The notes under the pieces: model-generated
Seen by the model: only the letters and a program-made list of their open reading frames with translations
What the model was told of the DNA's origin: nothing
Databases searched by the model: none
Translations under genes and position numbers: made by a program
NCBI RefSeq assembly: GCF_001618955.1
Contig: NZ_LVYV01000034.1
Span: 421,690-485,689 of the forward strand
Direction: 5' to 3'
DNA length: 64,000 nt
DNA from: Tardiphaga robiniae
GTDB taxonomy: Bacteria > Pseudomonadota > Alphaproteobacteria > Rhizobiales > Xanthobacteraceae
Shown: positions 17,372 through 25,017 of the stretch, piece after piece
Position numbering within the stretch: position 1 is the stretch's first letter
How the letters are laid out: the number at the start of each line of letters is the position of its first letter

Positions 17372-18634
17372 ATGGCTGGTCGCTGGCTGATCCTCGCCGA
17401 TGATCTCACCGGTGCAGCGGACTGCGCCATCGCCTTCGGTCGCCGGGGCCTTGCGGCTGCCGTGACCTGGGGCGAGATCGCAGGTGCCGGGGCAAGTGCC
17501 GGGGATCGCCAGCATCCGGTTATCTCCTACGATGCAGCGAGCCGCGGCCTTACGGCTGAGGCCGCTGCGCGTCGGCACGCCGACGTACTGCAACAATTGA
17601 TGGAGCCGGATCGGCTCCTGTTCAAGAAGATCGATTCCACGCTGCGCGGTCAGCCGGCTTCCGAGACGGCGGCTGCGCTCGCGCATCTCAAGGCACAGTC
17701 GGGCTCGGCCTTCGGCATCTTTGCGCCGGCCTTTCCCGCGACGAACCGGACCACCGTCGATGGCCGCGTCGTCGTGGGTGGCCGCCCACTGGAAGAAGCC
17801 GAAGTCTGGAAGCGCGATCACACCTACGACAATGCCGATATCGCCGATGTGCTCGCATCGGCAGGCGTTCGCAGCGAGAAGGTGCTGCTCGCGACCATCC
17901 GCGGAGGACATCTCAAGGCTCATCTTGCGCGTATTGCATCCGGCGACAGCGTTGTTGCGATCTGTGATGCGGAGACCGAGCACGACCTGCATCTGATCGC
18001 CGAAGCCAGCCTGAATATTTCGCCGGCGACGCTGTTCATCGGCAGTGCCGGCCTCGCGCATGCGCTGGCTGAGCTCGATGATGCCAGCTCTGCCGAGACG
18101 CTGGAAATTCCGACCAGCACATATGGCACATTGATCGTTGTCGGCTCGCTCGCCGGTGCGTCGCGCTCCGCAGCGCGCAAGCTGGTCGCCAGTGGTACCG
18201 TCACCCATCTGCCGGTTACGCCGGAAGTTCTGCTCGGCGACAAAGCCGGGCAGGCGGCACTGGCCACCCGCGTGACCGAAGGACTGACCGCAGGCGGCGA
18301 TGTCCTGGTCGAGATCGTGATGGATGACAATCCGAAAATGTCGCTCGGCCCGCAACTCGCGCAGAATCTGGCAGATGCGCTGATGCCGGTGGCGTCCAGC
18401 ATCGGCGCCTTTGCTGCAACCGGCGGCGAGACCGCGGCGGCATTGCTGTCGCGCTTTGGCGTCAACGGAATCCGTCTGGCCGACGAGATCGAGCCCGGCG
18501 TGTCGCTCGGCCTCACGCTCGGCGCATTGTCTGTGCCGATCGCCACCAAGGCCGGCGCCTTCGGCGACGAGAACAGCCTGATCAAAATTCGCGAACGTCT
18601 TCACACCGTCCGAACTCAAGGAAGCTTCACATGA
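17372..18634 (+). CDS. four-carbon acid sugar kinase (DUF1537 family)
   Basis: A 420-residue protein of the DUF1537 family. The N-terminal substrate domain begins 'MAGRWLILADDLTGAADCAIAFGRRG' (the DDLTGAxD motif). 'LFKKIDSTLRGQPASE' follows near residue 90, and the C-terminal nucleotide domain carries 'ATGGETAAALL'. These kinases phosphorylate D-threonate, D-erythronate or 3-oxo-tetronate. The ATG at 17372 is 1 bp after the permease stop; the upstream extension of the frame lies inside the permease gene. It overlaps the PdxA-like gene (ATGA), which would oxidise the phosphorylated product. Confidence 0.9.
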   Translation: MAGRWLILADDLTGAADCAIAFGRRGLAAAVTWGEIAGAGASAGDRQHPVISYDAASRGLTAEAAARRHADVLQQLMEPDRLLFKKIDSTLRGQPASETAAALAHLKAQSGSAFGIFAPAFPATNRTTVDGRVVVGGRPLEEAEVWKRDHTYDNADIADVLASAGVRSEKVLLATIRGGHLKAHLARIASGDSVVAICDAETEHDLHLIAEASLNISPATLFIGSAGLAHALAELDDASSAETLEIPTSTYGTLIVVGSLAGASRSAARKLVASGTVTHLPVTPEVLLGDKAGQAALATRVTEGLTAGGDVLVEIVMDDNPKMSLGPQLAQNLADALMPVASSIGAFAATGGETAAALLSRFGVNGIRLADEIEPGVSLGLTLGALSVPIATKAGAFGDENSLIKIRERLHTVRTQGSFT

Positions 18635-19632
18635 CCCGTCCGACCATTGCGATCACCATGGGCGATCCCGCAGGCATCGGCCCCGAGGTCATCATGAAGG
18701 CCTTCGCGCATCCGGAAATGCTCGCGATGTGCAATCCGCTGGTGATTGGCGATGCCAATCGCCTGCGCAAGGCCGGCGAGATCGTCGGCGCCAAGATCGG
18801 CGTCGATTCGCTCAGTGATGCAAAGGCTGCGAATTTCGCGTCGAAGAACGTCCAGTGCGTGGATCTGAAGATCGTGCCGGATGATTTGCCGTTCGGGCAG
18901 AACTCCCCGGTGGCAGGCGAGGCGGCCTACCGCTTCATCGAGAAGGCCGTCGAGATCGTTCAGGCCGGCATCGCGCAGGGTATCTGCACGGCGCCGCTCT
19001 CCAAGGAAGCGCTGCATGCAGCCGGCCACAAATATCCCGGCCATACCGAACTGCTCGCGCATCTGACCGGCACGCCGGAAGTGTCGATGATGCTGGTGTC
19101 GCCGAAGCTGCGCGTCATTCACGTGACGACGCATATCGGCCTGATCGATGCCATCAAGAAGATCGAGCCGGGTCTGGTCGAGCGCGTCATCACGCGCGGC
19201 CATGAAGTGCTGGTGAAGGCCGGCATCAAGAATCCGAAGATCGGCGTGTGCGCGATCAATCCGCATGCCGGTGAAAACGGCTTGTTCGGCTATGGCGAGG
19301 AAGCCGAGAAGATCACGCCGGCCGTGGAAGCCTGTCAGAAGAAGGGCTGGGATGTGCGCGGTCCGTTGCCGGCCGATACGCTGTTCTTCCTCGCCGGGCG
19401 CGGCGACTACGACATGGTGGTCGCGATGTATCACGATCAGGGCCATGGTCCGATCAAGGTGTTGGGTCTGGAATCCGGCGTGAACATCACGGTCGGCCTG
19501 CCGGTGATCCGCACTTCGGTCGATCACGGCACTGCCTTCGACATCGCCGGCAAGGGCATTGCCGATGAACGCAGCCTGCTCGAGGCCTTGCGGCAGGCAG
19601 TGGATCTCGCACCGGGGTCCAGGGCGGCGTAA
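18631..19632 (+). CDS. pdxA2: PdxA-like 4-phosphate dehydrogenase (PdxA2, acid-sugar catabolism)
   Basis: A 333-residue member of the PdxA family. 'ITMGDPAGIGPEVIMKAF' at the N-terminus, 'TAPLSKEALHAAGHKYPGHTELLAHLTG' in the middle and 'YHDQGHGPIK' near residue 270 supply the metal and substrate residues. PdxA itself oxidises 4-phosphohydroxy-L-threonine in vitamin B6 synthesis. PdxA2 members beside DUF1537 kinases oxidise D-threonate- or D-erythronate-4-phosphate, giving dihydroxyacetone phosphate and CO2. The ATGA overlap with the kinase gene supports the catabolic role, although a B6 role cannot be excluded by sequence alone. Confidence 0.88.
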   Translation: MTRPTIAITMGDPAGIGPEVIMKAFAHPEMLAMCNPLVIGDANRLRKAGEIVGAKIGVDSLSDAKAANFASKNVQCVDLKIVPDDLPFGQNSPVAGEAAYRFIEKAVEIVQAGIAQGICTAPLSKEALHAAGHKYPGHTELLAHLTGTPEVSMMLVSPKLRVIHVTTHIGLIDAIKKIEPGLVERVITRGHEVLVKAGIKNPKIGVCAINPHAGENGLFGYGEEAEKITPAVEACQKKGWDVRGPLPADTLFFLAGRGDYDMVVAMYHDQGHGPIKVLGLESGVNITVGLPVIRTSVDHGTAFDIAGKGIADERSLLEALRQAVDLAPGSRAA

Positions 19633-19644
19633 CTCAGCGCTGTC

Positions 19645-19729
19645 ATTCCCCGGCACACCAATTGGTGTGCCTGAGGGCGCGCGCCCTTGCGCGCGAACCT
19701 CAGCCACTCCAATAGGAGTGGCGGGGAAT
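19645..19729. repeat. REPIN-like cloverleaf element with covarying arms
   Basis: An 85-base element with fully contiguous stems: outer ATTCCCCG/CGGGGAAT (19645-19652, 19722-19729); palindrome GCACACCAATTGGTGTGC (19653-19670); CTGAGG...CCTCAG (19671-19676, 19698-19703) with inner GCGCGC pairs; and CCACTCC-AATA-GGAGTGG (19704-19721). The two side hairpins differ between arms by complementary swaps (G:C to C:G, A:T to T:A), so pairing is kept. A further CTGAGGTTCGC at 19750-19760 repeats part of the right arm. It sits in the gap between pdxA2 and the DeoR gene. Confidence 0.85.
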
Positions 19730-19818
19730 CCCGTTGTGCTTGAGCCATGCTGAGGTTCGCTGGCGCGAAGATGCGCCGGCGCCTCGGAACGACGAGCGGT
19801 ACAGGGGGCTGAAGTTCG

Positions 19819-20583
19819 ATGTCGATGCGCAGCAAGGAGCGGCACGCCCGCCTGTTGGACGCCCTGAACGCAGGAGAGATCGATGTCGACGATCTTGCGC
19901 GGCGCTTCGATGTATCGGCATCCACCGTGCGGCGCGACCTGCAGCATCTCTCGAAGAACAACGCGGTGCGCCGCACTTACGGTGGCGCGATTCTCACCGG
20001 CCATGTCGCAGAGACCACGCTCGACCAGCGCTTCGCGGTCCAGGGCAAGGAAAAACAGGCCATCGCGCGCGCCGCGATCGACCTGATCGAGGATGGCGAT
20101 ACGCTGATCCTCGATGCCGGATCGACGGTCGCGGCATTCGGCAAGCTGCTGTTGCAGCGCCGCCTGCGCATCATCACCAACAATATCGCGCTGCTGCCGT
20201 TTCTCGCCAAGGCGCCTTCCATCGAACTCGTGGTGCTCGGCGGCGCGCTGCGCTCGACCAGTATGAGCACCATGGGGCCGCTGGCCAGCGAGGGACTGCG
20301 GCGCCTGACGGCCGATCGCGCCATCATGAGCGCCGATGGTGTCGTGAGCGGCCGCGGGTTGTGCGAGGCCGACCTCGATCAGGTCGCCTTGAAGTCCCTG
20401 ATGATGCAGCAGGCCAAGGAGGTCATCGTGCTCGCCGATGCCGGCAAGCTCGGCCGCGCCGAACAGGACGCCTGGGCGCCGTTGCCGCCACGCTGGACCC
20501 TGGTGACAGGCGCGGGTGCATCGGCCGACCAGCGGAAGTTGATGGAGGGAGCAGGAGCCCGGATCGTGGTGGCGAACGCTTAG
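19819..20583 (+). CDS. DeoR/GlpR family transcriptional regulator
   Basis: A 254-residue DeoR-type repressor. The N-terminal winged helix-turn-helix is 'RHARLLDALNAGEIDVDDLARRFDVSASTVRRDLQHLS' (residues about 5-45). The C-terminal sugar-phosphate sensor domain has 'LILDAGSTVAAFG' and 'VIVLADAGKLGR'. The family usually binds phosphorylated sugars, so an acid-sugar phosphate made by the adjacent kinase is a reasonable effector. The gene follows pdxA2 in the same direction after a 186-bp gap that holds the cloverleaf repeat. The TTGCGCAA cluster before the permease gene is its likely operator. Confidence 0.9.
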   Translation: MSMRSKERHARLLDALNAGEIDVDDLARRFDVSASTVRRDLQHLSKNNAVRRTYGGAILTGHVAETTLDQRFAVQGKEKQAIARAAIDLIEDGDTLILDAGSTVAAFGKLLLQRRLRIITNNIALLPFLAKAPSIELVVLGGALRSTSMSTMGPLASEGLRRLTADRAIMSADGVVSGRGLCEADLDQVALKSLMMQQAKEVIVLADAGKLGRAEQDAWAPLPPRWTLVTGAGASADQRKLMEGAGARIVVANA

Positions 20584-20861
20584 GTGACGTAGAGATGCAG
20601 GGCGACCAGCCTGTGCACACCAACGTCATCCGTGCGGCATTCACGCCCAAGGTCGTTGATGGTGGCAAGTCTCGGCATCACGCTCGTCGTCGCCTCATCA
20701 TCCCACAAGAAGGCGCCCGCGACCTGTCGATGATGCACTCAGAGGCCGACGCGAGCTGAGAACATTTTTCCTTTCGGAACTTAGCCTCTACGGCTCGGTT
20801 AACGCGCAGGCCCGTATGACCGCAGGAGCGTGGTTGCTGGCCTTACCGAAGGGAGAGACAG

Positions 20862-21176
20862 ATGAAAATGACTCACCAACTTGTTCTCGTTTGTGCCACC
20901 GTACTCGGATTGGGCAGCGCTGCAGCGCAGGCGGGGCCCTGCAACACCAGCAAAACGACAGAACTGCGCGACGCGGGCTCCGGCCCGACACCGGGAAATA
21001 CCGGTCAGACTGTCGGCACAAATTCTAACACTGGTCAGCACCCGCCGACGAGCGCCATGAACCAGCAGGCTGGGACTAGTCCTGTTTCGTCCGAGGATGC
21101 CCAGAAGCAGATGCAGGCGCGGCCTACTGCGGCGCAGCAGGCCGAAGGAGCGAAGGTTCCAGATAACGACTGCTGA
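20862..21176 (+). CDS. small secreted hypothetical protein
   Basis: A 104-residue protein with a clear Sec signal ('QLVLVCATVLGLGSAAAQA', residues 5-24) and cleavage after AQA. The mature part of about 80 residues is polar and rich in Thr, Gly, Gln and Ser, with one Cys just after cleavage and one at the very C-terminus that could form a disulfide. The ribosome site GGAGAG lies 5 nt before the ATG. I recognise no domain; similar short secreted proteins are common in Bradyrhizobium relatives. The 278 bp before it carry no other supported gene. Confidence 0.7.
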   Translation: MKMTHQLVLVCATVLGLGSAAAQAGPCNTSKTTELRDAGSGPTPGNTGQTVGTNSNTGQHPPTSAMNQQAGTSPVSSEDAQKQMQARPTAAQQAEGAKVPDNDC

Positions 21177-21226
21177 TCGTGAATACGGCTTCGACCTGCA
21201 CAACTGGCCATCAGCACGCGGGACAT

Positions 21227-21409
21227 TCATCGCTCAATCGCGACCGAGGCGGTCGAGGGGTTAAGCATGACGAACAGAGCGCGCGGCTTGTTCGCTTCCC
21301 ATGTCCGCCGGAGCAGGTAGCGAAACTGGCCGCAGTCTGAAATGACACCGTCGCGTTCAAGGAACAGGTCGCTTATGCCCGCACCTATGAACAGGCGCCG
21401 GTCGGACAT
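21227..21409 (-). pseudogene. truncated DUF1643 gene beside tRNA-Leu
   Basis: The 60-residue frame reads like the first third of a DUF1643 protein: 'ERDGVISDCGQFRYLLRRTWEANKPRALFVMLNPSTAS'. In the family this is followed by a 'DDPTI' stretch and roughly 100 more residues. Here the frame runs into TGA after 'STASVAIER', and no other minus-strand frame from there to 21177 continues the family. The piece lies about 90 bp before tRNA-Leu, a usual integration neighbourhood, so it is probably a leftover of a lost or rearranged segment. It could still be translated as a short peptide. Confidence 0.6.
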
Positions 21410-21424
21410 GTGACGAACAGGTTT

Positions 21425-21456
21425 TGCAAAACACGACGGAATTGCTGCAAAACACG
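21425..21456. repeat. 21-bp-spaced direct repeat upstream of tRNA-Leu
   Basis: TGCAAAACACG occurs at 21425-21435 and 21446-21456, exactly 21 bp (two helical turns) apart, 40 bp before the tRNA gene. The spacing would put both copies on one face of the helix. It could be a regulator or integrase binding pair, or chance within the tRNA promoter region. Confidence 0.4.
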
Positions 21457-21496
21457 CGTTGACCAGAAGGCCAAAAGCCTAGAAGAAACACCGCGA

Positions 21497-21583
21497 GCGG
21501 ACGTGGCGGAACTGGTAGACGCAAGGGACTTAAAATCCCTCGATGGCAACGTCGTGCGGGTTCGATTCCCGCCGTCCGCACCA
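21497..21583 (+). tRNA. tRNA-Leu (anticodon UAA)
   Basis: An 87-nt tRNA with acceptor stem GCGGACG (21497-21503) paired with CGTCCGC (21573-21579), discriminator A and an encoded CCA (21581-21583). The anticodon stem-loop AGGGA-CTTAAAA-TCCCT gives anticodon UAA, which reads UUA (and UUG by wobble). A long variable arm (CGATGGCAACGTCG) is typical of leucine tRNAs, and the T arm contains GTTCGATTC. No obvious T-run terminator follows. Confidence 0.97.
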
Positions 21584-21665
21584 GCCTTCAGGGGAACTTC
21601 GGCCTCAATCCGGCCACCGGCGGCTGCTTTACGCAACCTCAATACTGCCCGGCTAGAAAGTCCCG

Positions 21666-22079
21666 ATGATCGACCGTCACCCTCGTTTCCGCCTGCCGAC
21701 GCGCGCTGCTGCGATAGTGTCGCTGTTTGTCCTTGCCGGCTATCTCGGCGGATGCGCGAGCATGGGCGATGGCATGGTGTCGGGCGCCTTTGTCGATCCC
21801 GCGAAATACGATCTTTATGACTGCCCGCAGCTCGAGGCCGAGCGCAAGACGCTTGCGACGCGAACGGCCGAATTGCAGGGGCTGATCGACAAGGCCCAGA
21901 CCGGTACGGGCGGGGCGGTGGTCAGCGAACTCGCCTATCGCAACGACTACATCTCGACGCGGGCGCAGGCCAAGCTGGCGGAAGAGAATTGGCAGAAGAG
22001 CAAATGCGTAGAGAGCCCGCCGGCCGCTCCCGTCAAGCCAGCGCCTGCCGCGGCGAGACGATCCGGCGCGCGCTCCTGA
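21666..22079 (+). CDS. hypothetical lipoprotein with coiled middle and Pro/Ala tail
   Basis: A 137-residue protein. The N-terminus has several arginines and then 'AAIVSLFVLAGYLGGC', a lipobox (LGGC) with the lipidated Cys near residue 30. The mature part has 'YDLYDCPQLEAERKTLATRTAELQGLIDKAQ', an amphipathic helix that may form a coiled coil with a second Cys. It ends in a proline/alanine/arginine tail. It probably sits in the inner or outer membrane facing the periplasm. I recognise no characterised family. It follows tRNA-Leu and converges on the FAD monooxygenase gene. Confidence 0.75.
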   Translation: MIDRHPRFRLPTRAAAIVSLFVLAGYLGGCASMGDGMVSGAFVDPAKYDLYDCPQLEAERKTLATRTAELQGLIDKAQTGTGGAVVSELAYRNDYISTRAQAKLAEENWQKSKCVESPPAAPVKPAPAAARRSGARS

Positions 22080-22089
22080 GCCGTCCGGC

Positions 22090-23256
22090 TCAAAGTCTCC
22101 AGTTATAGATCCAGTCCTGCCGCGCCTGCAGGCGTCCTGCGCCGAGCGCGCGCATGGTGAGATCACGCGCCAGCGCCATCGGGCCGTGCAGATGATAGAT
22201 CTGGCCTGATTGCCGGGCGGTGCGCTGTATCAGGGTGACGCGCGGTTGGCGCAGCGTGGCGTAACGCGCCAATGCGGGCGCAATCGCTGCGGCATCGTCG
22301 CCGACCGGGCGAAGACACTCCGCCAGCACCGCCGCATCCTCGATGGCCATGCCTGCGCCTTGCGCGGCGAAAGGCAGCATCGCATGGGCGGCATCGCCGA
22401 GCAGTGCCACGGATCCCTCGTGCCACATGCCGCCATCCGGCATGGTTAAGAGCGGCCAGCGCCGCCAGTTATCGATGCTTTCGATCATGGCGCGTGCATT
22501 GGCGGGCCAGCGCGACGCTGCAAAATGCCGGCGGATCTCGCTGGCGTCGCCAGCATCGCTGCCGCCCGGCTGCATCGCGGCGCCGGGCATGATCGCGACC
22601 ATGTTGATCCGCTCGCCCGATGACACCGGATAGACGACGAGATGGGCCTTCGGCCCCATCCAGAGCTGGACGCCTTGAGGGATCAACGTGCGCTCCAGCC
22701 GGCTCGTTTCCAGCGTCCCGCGCCAGGCGATCAGGCCGGAGAAGTGCGGCTGCGTTTCGGGAAACAGTTGCCGCCGTACGAACGACCATGCGCCATCGGC
22801 GCCGATCAAGGCCAGAGCAGGCTCGCCATTGACGGTGATGCCGGCGGGCGTGGCGCGGAGACTTTCCACGGGACAGCCAAGGCGCAGTTCAATGTCGGGA
22901 TGCGCGGTGACCGCGCCAAGCAAGGCCGATTGCAGATCGGCCCGGTGCACCAGCCAGTAGGGCGCATGACTATCCGGGCTTCCGAGCGGCAGGCGGATCA
23001 CTTCGCCGCCGCTGCGCGCGGTCATGATGCTCACACTGGCCGGCGTCGTGACATGGGGCGCAAGGCGCGGTTGCAGGCCGAGGCCGATCAGTATGCGGGT
23101 CGCATTGGGCGAGAGCTGCAGTCCGGCGCCGGCTTCTTCAAGCCGCGCGGCCTTCTCACAGATGAGGACGCGAACCCCCCGGGCGGCCAGCGCCAGCGCG
23201 GCCGTCAGTCCGCCGATGCCCGCACCAGCGATGACGATGGTGCGCGGCGCGGTCAC
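22090..23256 (-). CDS. FAD-dependent monooxygenase (salicylate hydroxylase-like)
   Basis: A flavoprotein monooxygenase of about 388 residues. The Rossmann motif is 'IVIAGAGIGGLTAALALAARG' at the N-terminus. The second FAD motif is 'ALLGDAAHAMLPFAAQGAGMAIEDAAVLAECL' in the C-terminal half, with a DG-like 'LIGADGAWS' between. The class adds a hydroxyl group to aromatic rings using NAD(P)H and O2; the substrate is unknown. I chose the GTG at 23256 because it falls 9 nt after the stop of the upstream zinc-finger gene and gives a normal family N-terminus. An ATG at 23292 in the same frame would overlap that gene. Confidence 0.85.
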   Translation of the reverse strand: MTAPRTIVIAGAGIGGLTAALALAARGVRVLICEKAARLEEAGAGLQLSPNATRILIGLGLQPRLAPHVTTPASVSIMTARSGGEVIRLPLGSPDSHAPYWLVHRADLQSALLGAVTAHPDIELRLGCPVESLRATPAGITVNGEPALALIGADGAWSFVRRQLFPETQPHFSGLIAWRGTLETSRLERTLIPQGVQLWMGPKAHLVVYPVSSGERINMVAIMPGAAMQPGGSDAGDASEIRRHFAASRWPANARAMIESIDNWRRWPLLTMPDGGMWHEGSVALLGDAAHAMLPFAAQGAGMAIEDAAVLAECLRPVGDDAAAIAPALARYATLRQPRVTLIQRTARQSGQIYHLHGPMALARDLTMRALGAGRLQARQDWIYNWRL

Positions 23257-23264
23257 GGCCGGAA

Positions 23265-23510
23265 TCAGGCAACCTTGTCTTTCACGACGCATTCTGGCGG
23301 ACGCGACTGGCCGGCAGCGAGATCGGTGGCAAAGCGGTACAGGGTCGAGCAATACGGGCAGATGATCTCGTTGTCGTTGCCGAGATCGAGGAAGACATGC
23401 GGATGGTCGAACGGCGGATTGGCACCCACGCACATGAATTCCTGCGAGCCGATCTCGATGATCGGAACGCCGGCGTCATTGTGAAAGTGCGGAACCACGT
23501 GGTCGGACAT
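23265..23510 (-). CDS. small zinc-finger domain protein (COG4391, NDUFS6-like)
   Basis: An 81-residue protein. 'FMCVGANPPFDHPHVFLDL' and 'IICPYCSTLYRF' together give the Cys, His and CxxC ligands of the zf-CHCC fold, which is related to the NDUFS6 subunit of mitochondrial complex I. Alphaproteobacterial members are short stand-alone proteins, sometimes associated with complex I. The ATG at 23510 is preceded by GAGAAG. It is probably transcribed with the downstream FAD monooxygenase gene, although no functional link is known. Confidence 0.87.
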   Translation of the reverse strand: MSDHVVPHFHNDAGVPIIEIGSQEFMCVGANPPFDHPHVFLDLGNDNEIICPYCSTLYRFATDLAAGQSRPPECVVKDKVA

Positions 23511-23739
23511 CTTCTCTACCTTTGCTCGCAACAGCCGCGGGCGTATGAACCGGCGCGCCATTCAGTGCGTCGCACCATACTGGTCCGGAACCATGATTCC
23601 TAGACCGCGCAGGGGTCATTCATTCGTACAAATTCGACACAATTCGGGTGTCTCCGAATAGCCCTTCTTTCGTCGGGGCAGTTGTGTCCACGATGTGACG
23701 CACCATTTCTAAAGAGGTGCAAGGATAGGGTTTTCCGCC

Positions 23740-24948
23740 ATGTGGTTCCGGCTCGACACAGCTTTGACGGGGGTAGCGGTCTGCGCGACCGCCGGCCTGC
23801 TGTTGCTGCCGCATGCGCGCGACGCCGGCGCCGTGCTGGCCGCCCAGGACGACCCGGTTGCTCTGGCCGATGCGCAACTCAGCTCTGCATTGCGGAATGA
23901 TCCCGCGGTGCTCGCCCGCAATATCGAGGATGCGCTCGCGGCCAGGGATGCCGACCTCGCCAAGAGCTTTGCCGACGTTGCGACTGCCAGAAATGTTCAA
24001 CTGCCGGACAACCTCTCCAGACGTGTGACCGAGGCGGTTGCGGACGAGAATTCCGCCTCCCATTTCGCCAGCCGCTTTGCGACTGGCTTTGTGACCGGCA
24101 CTGCCGACGATGTCGGCAGCCTGTCCGGCACCGTTGCCGGCGATCTCTTCGTGTTCGGCGATATCCGCGACGTGGTGCGCGAGGGCAAGCACATGGCGAT
24201 GGGTGAGGACACCGATCACCTCATTCTCGGCCTTGCTGCCGCAGGCCTCGCTGTGACCGCAGCGACCTATGTTAGCGTTGGGGGCGTCGCGCCGGTGCGC
24301 GCGGGCCTCACGCTGGTGAAGGATGCGCGCAAGGTCGGCCGGATCGGCGAGGGGCTCACCACCTGGGCGGCGCGCTCGGCGCGCGGCGTGGTGGACGGAC
24401 CGATGTTGCGCGCCGCCGTGGCCGATGCCTCCATATTGCGGCCGAGCCAAACCATCACCGCGGTGAAGGCGGCGTTCCGCACCGAGAAGGCTGGCGGCAT
24501 CGTCCGCCTCGCCGGGGACGTCGGCCGCGTCGGCGAAAAGGCCGGCACGCGCGGCGCGCTCGATACGCTGCGCATCGCCCAGAGCCCCAAGGATGTTACG
24601 CGCGCGGCGCGACTCGCCGAAGTCAAAGGCGGTCAGACCCGCGCCATCATGAAGATGTTCGGCCGTGGTGCGCTGCTGCTGGCGGCGGGCGCATTCAATC
24701 TCTCGATGTGGGTGTTCTGGGCGCTGTTCGCGCTGCTCGGATTTGTCGTGTCGATCAAGGCAACCACGGAACGCATCACCTGGTCGTGGCTGCAGCGCTC
24801 CAAGGCCAGACGTGCGCGCCGCGAGCTTGCCGTGCGTCAGGATACGTTGCTTCAGGATCTCGCGCGCAAGGACGCATTACTCAGGGACATGGCTCTCCGC
24901 CATCCGGCGCCGGCTCACTCACTGGCGCCGGTGCTCGTCCACGGGTAA
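23740..24948 (+). CDS. hypothetical membrane protein
   Basis: A 402-residue protein of no family I recognise. Residues 8-24 are a hydrophobic N-terminal segment, 25-150 a polar, Asp/Ala-rich region, and 160-182 a second hydrophobic segment. Residues 185-300 are a basic, helix-rich region and 310-340 a strong transmembrane segment ending 'FALLGFVVSIKAT'. A charged, Arg-rich cytoplasmic tail with heptad-like leucines (355-392) follows. Composition matches the neighbours, so recent transfer is not indicated. It stands alone between a divergent gene and an alpha/beta hydrolase. Confidence 0.7.
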   Translation: MWFRLDTALTGVAVCATAGLLLLPHARDAGAVLAAQDDPVALADAQLSSALRNDPAVLARNIEDALAARDADLAKSFADVATARNVQLPDNLSRRVTEAVADENSASHFASRFATGFVTGTADDVGSLSGTVAGDLFVFGDIRDVVREGKHMAMGEDTDHLILGLAAAGLAVTAATYVSVGGVAPVRAGLTLVKDARKVGRIGEGLTTWAARSARGVVDGPMLRAAVADASILRPSQTITAVKAAFRTEKAGGIVRLAGDVGRVGEKAGTRGALDTLRIAQSPKDVTRAARLAEVKGGQTRAIMKMFGRGALLLAAGAFNLSMWVFWALFALLGFVVSIKATTERITWSWLQRSKARRARRELAVRQDTLLQDLARKDALLRDMALRHPAPAHSLAPVLVHG

Positions 24949-25017
24949 ACTGCGCGCTTCCCACCACCACCATTCATTCTCTCAATCACCCATCTCTCAA
25001 TCGTAACGGAATTCTGG

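Noticed and set aside
20584..20861. Short plus-strand frame after the DeoR gene (up to 20759)
   Set aside because: There is no ribosome site, signal or motif; it is the tail of a frame that shadows the DeoR gene.
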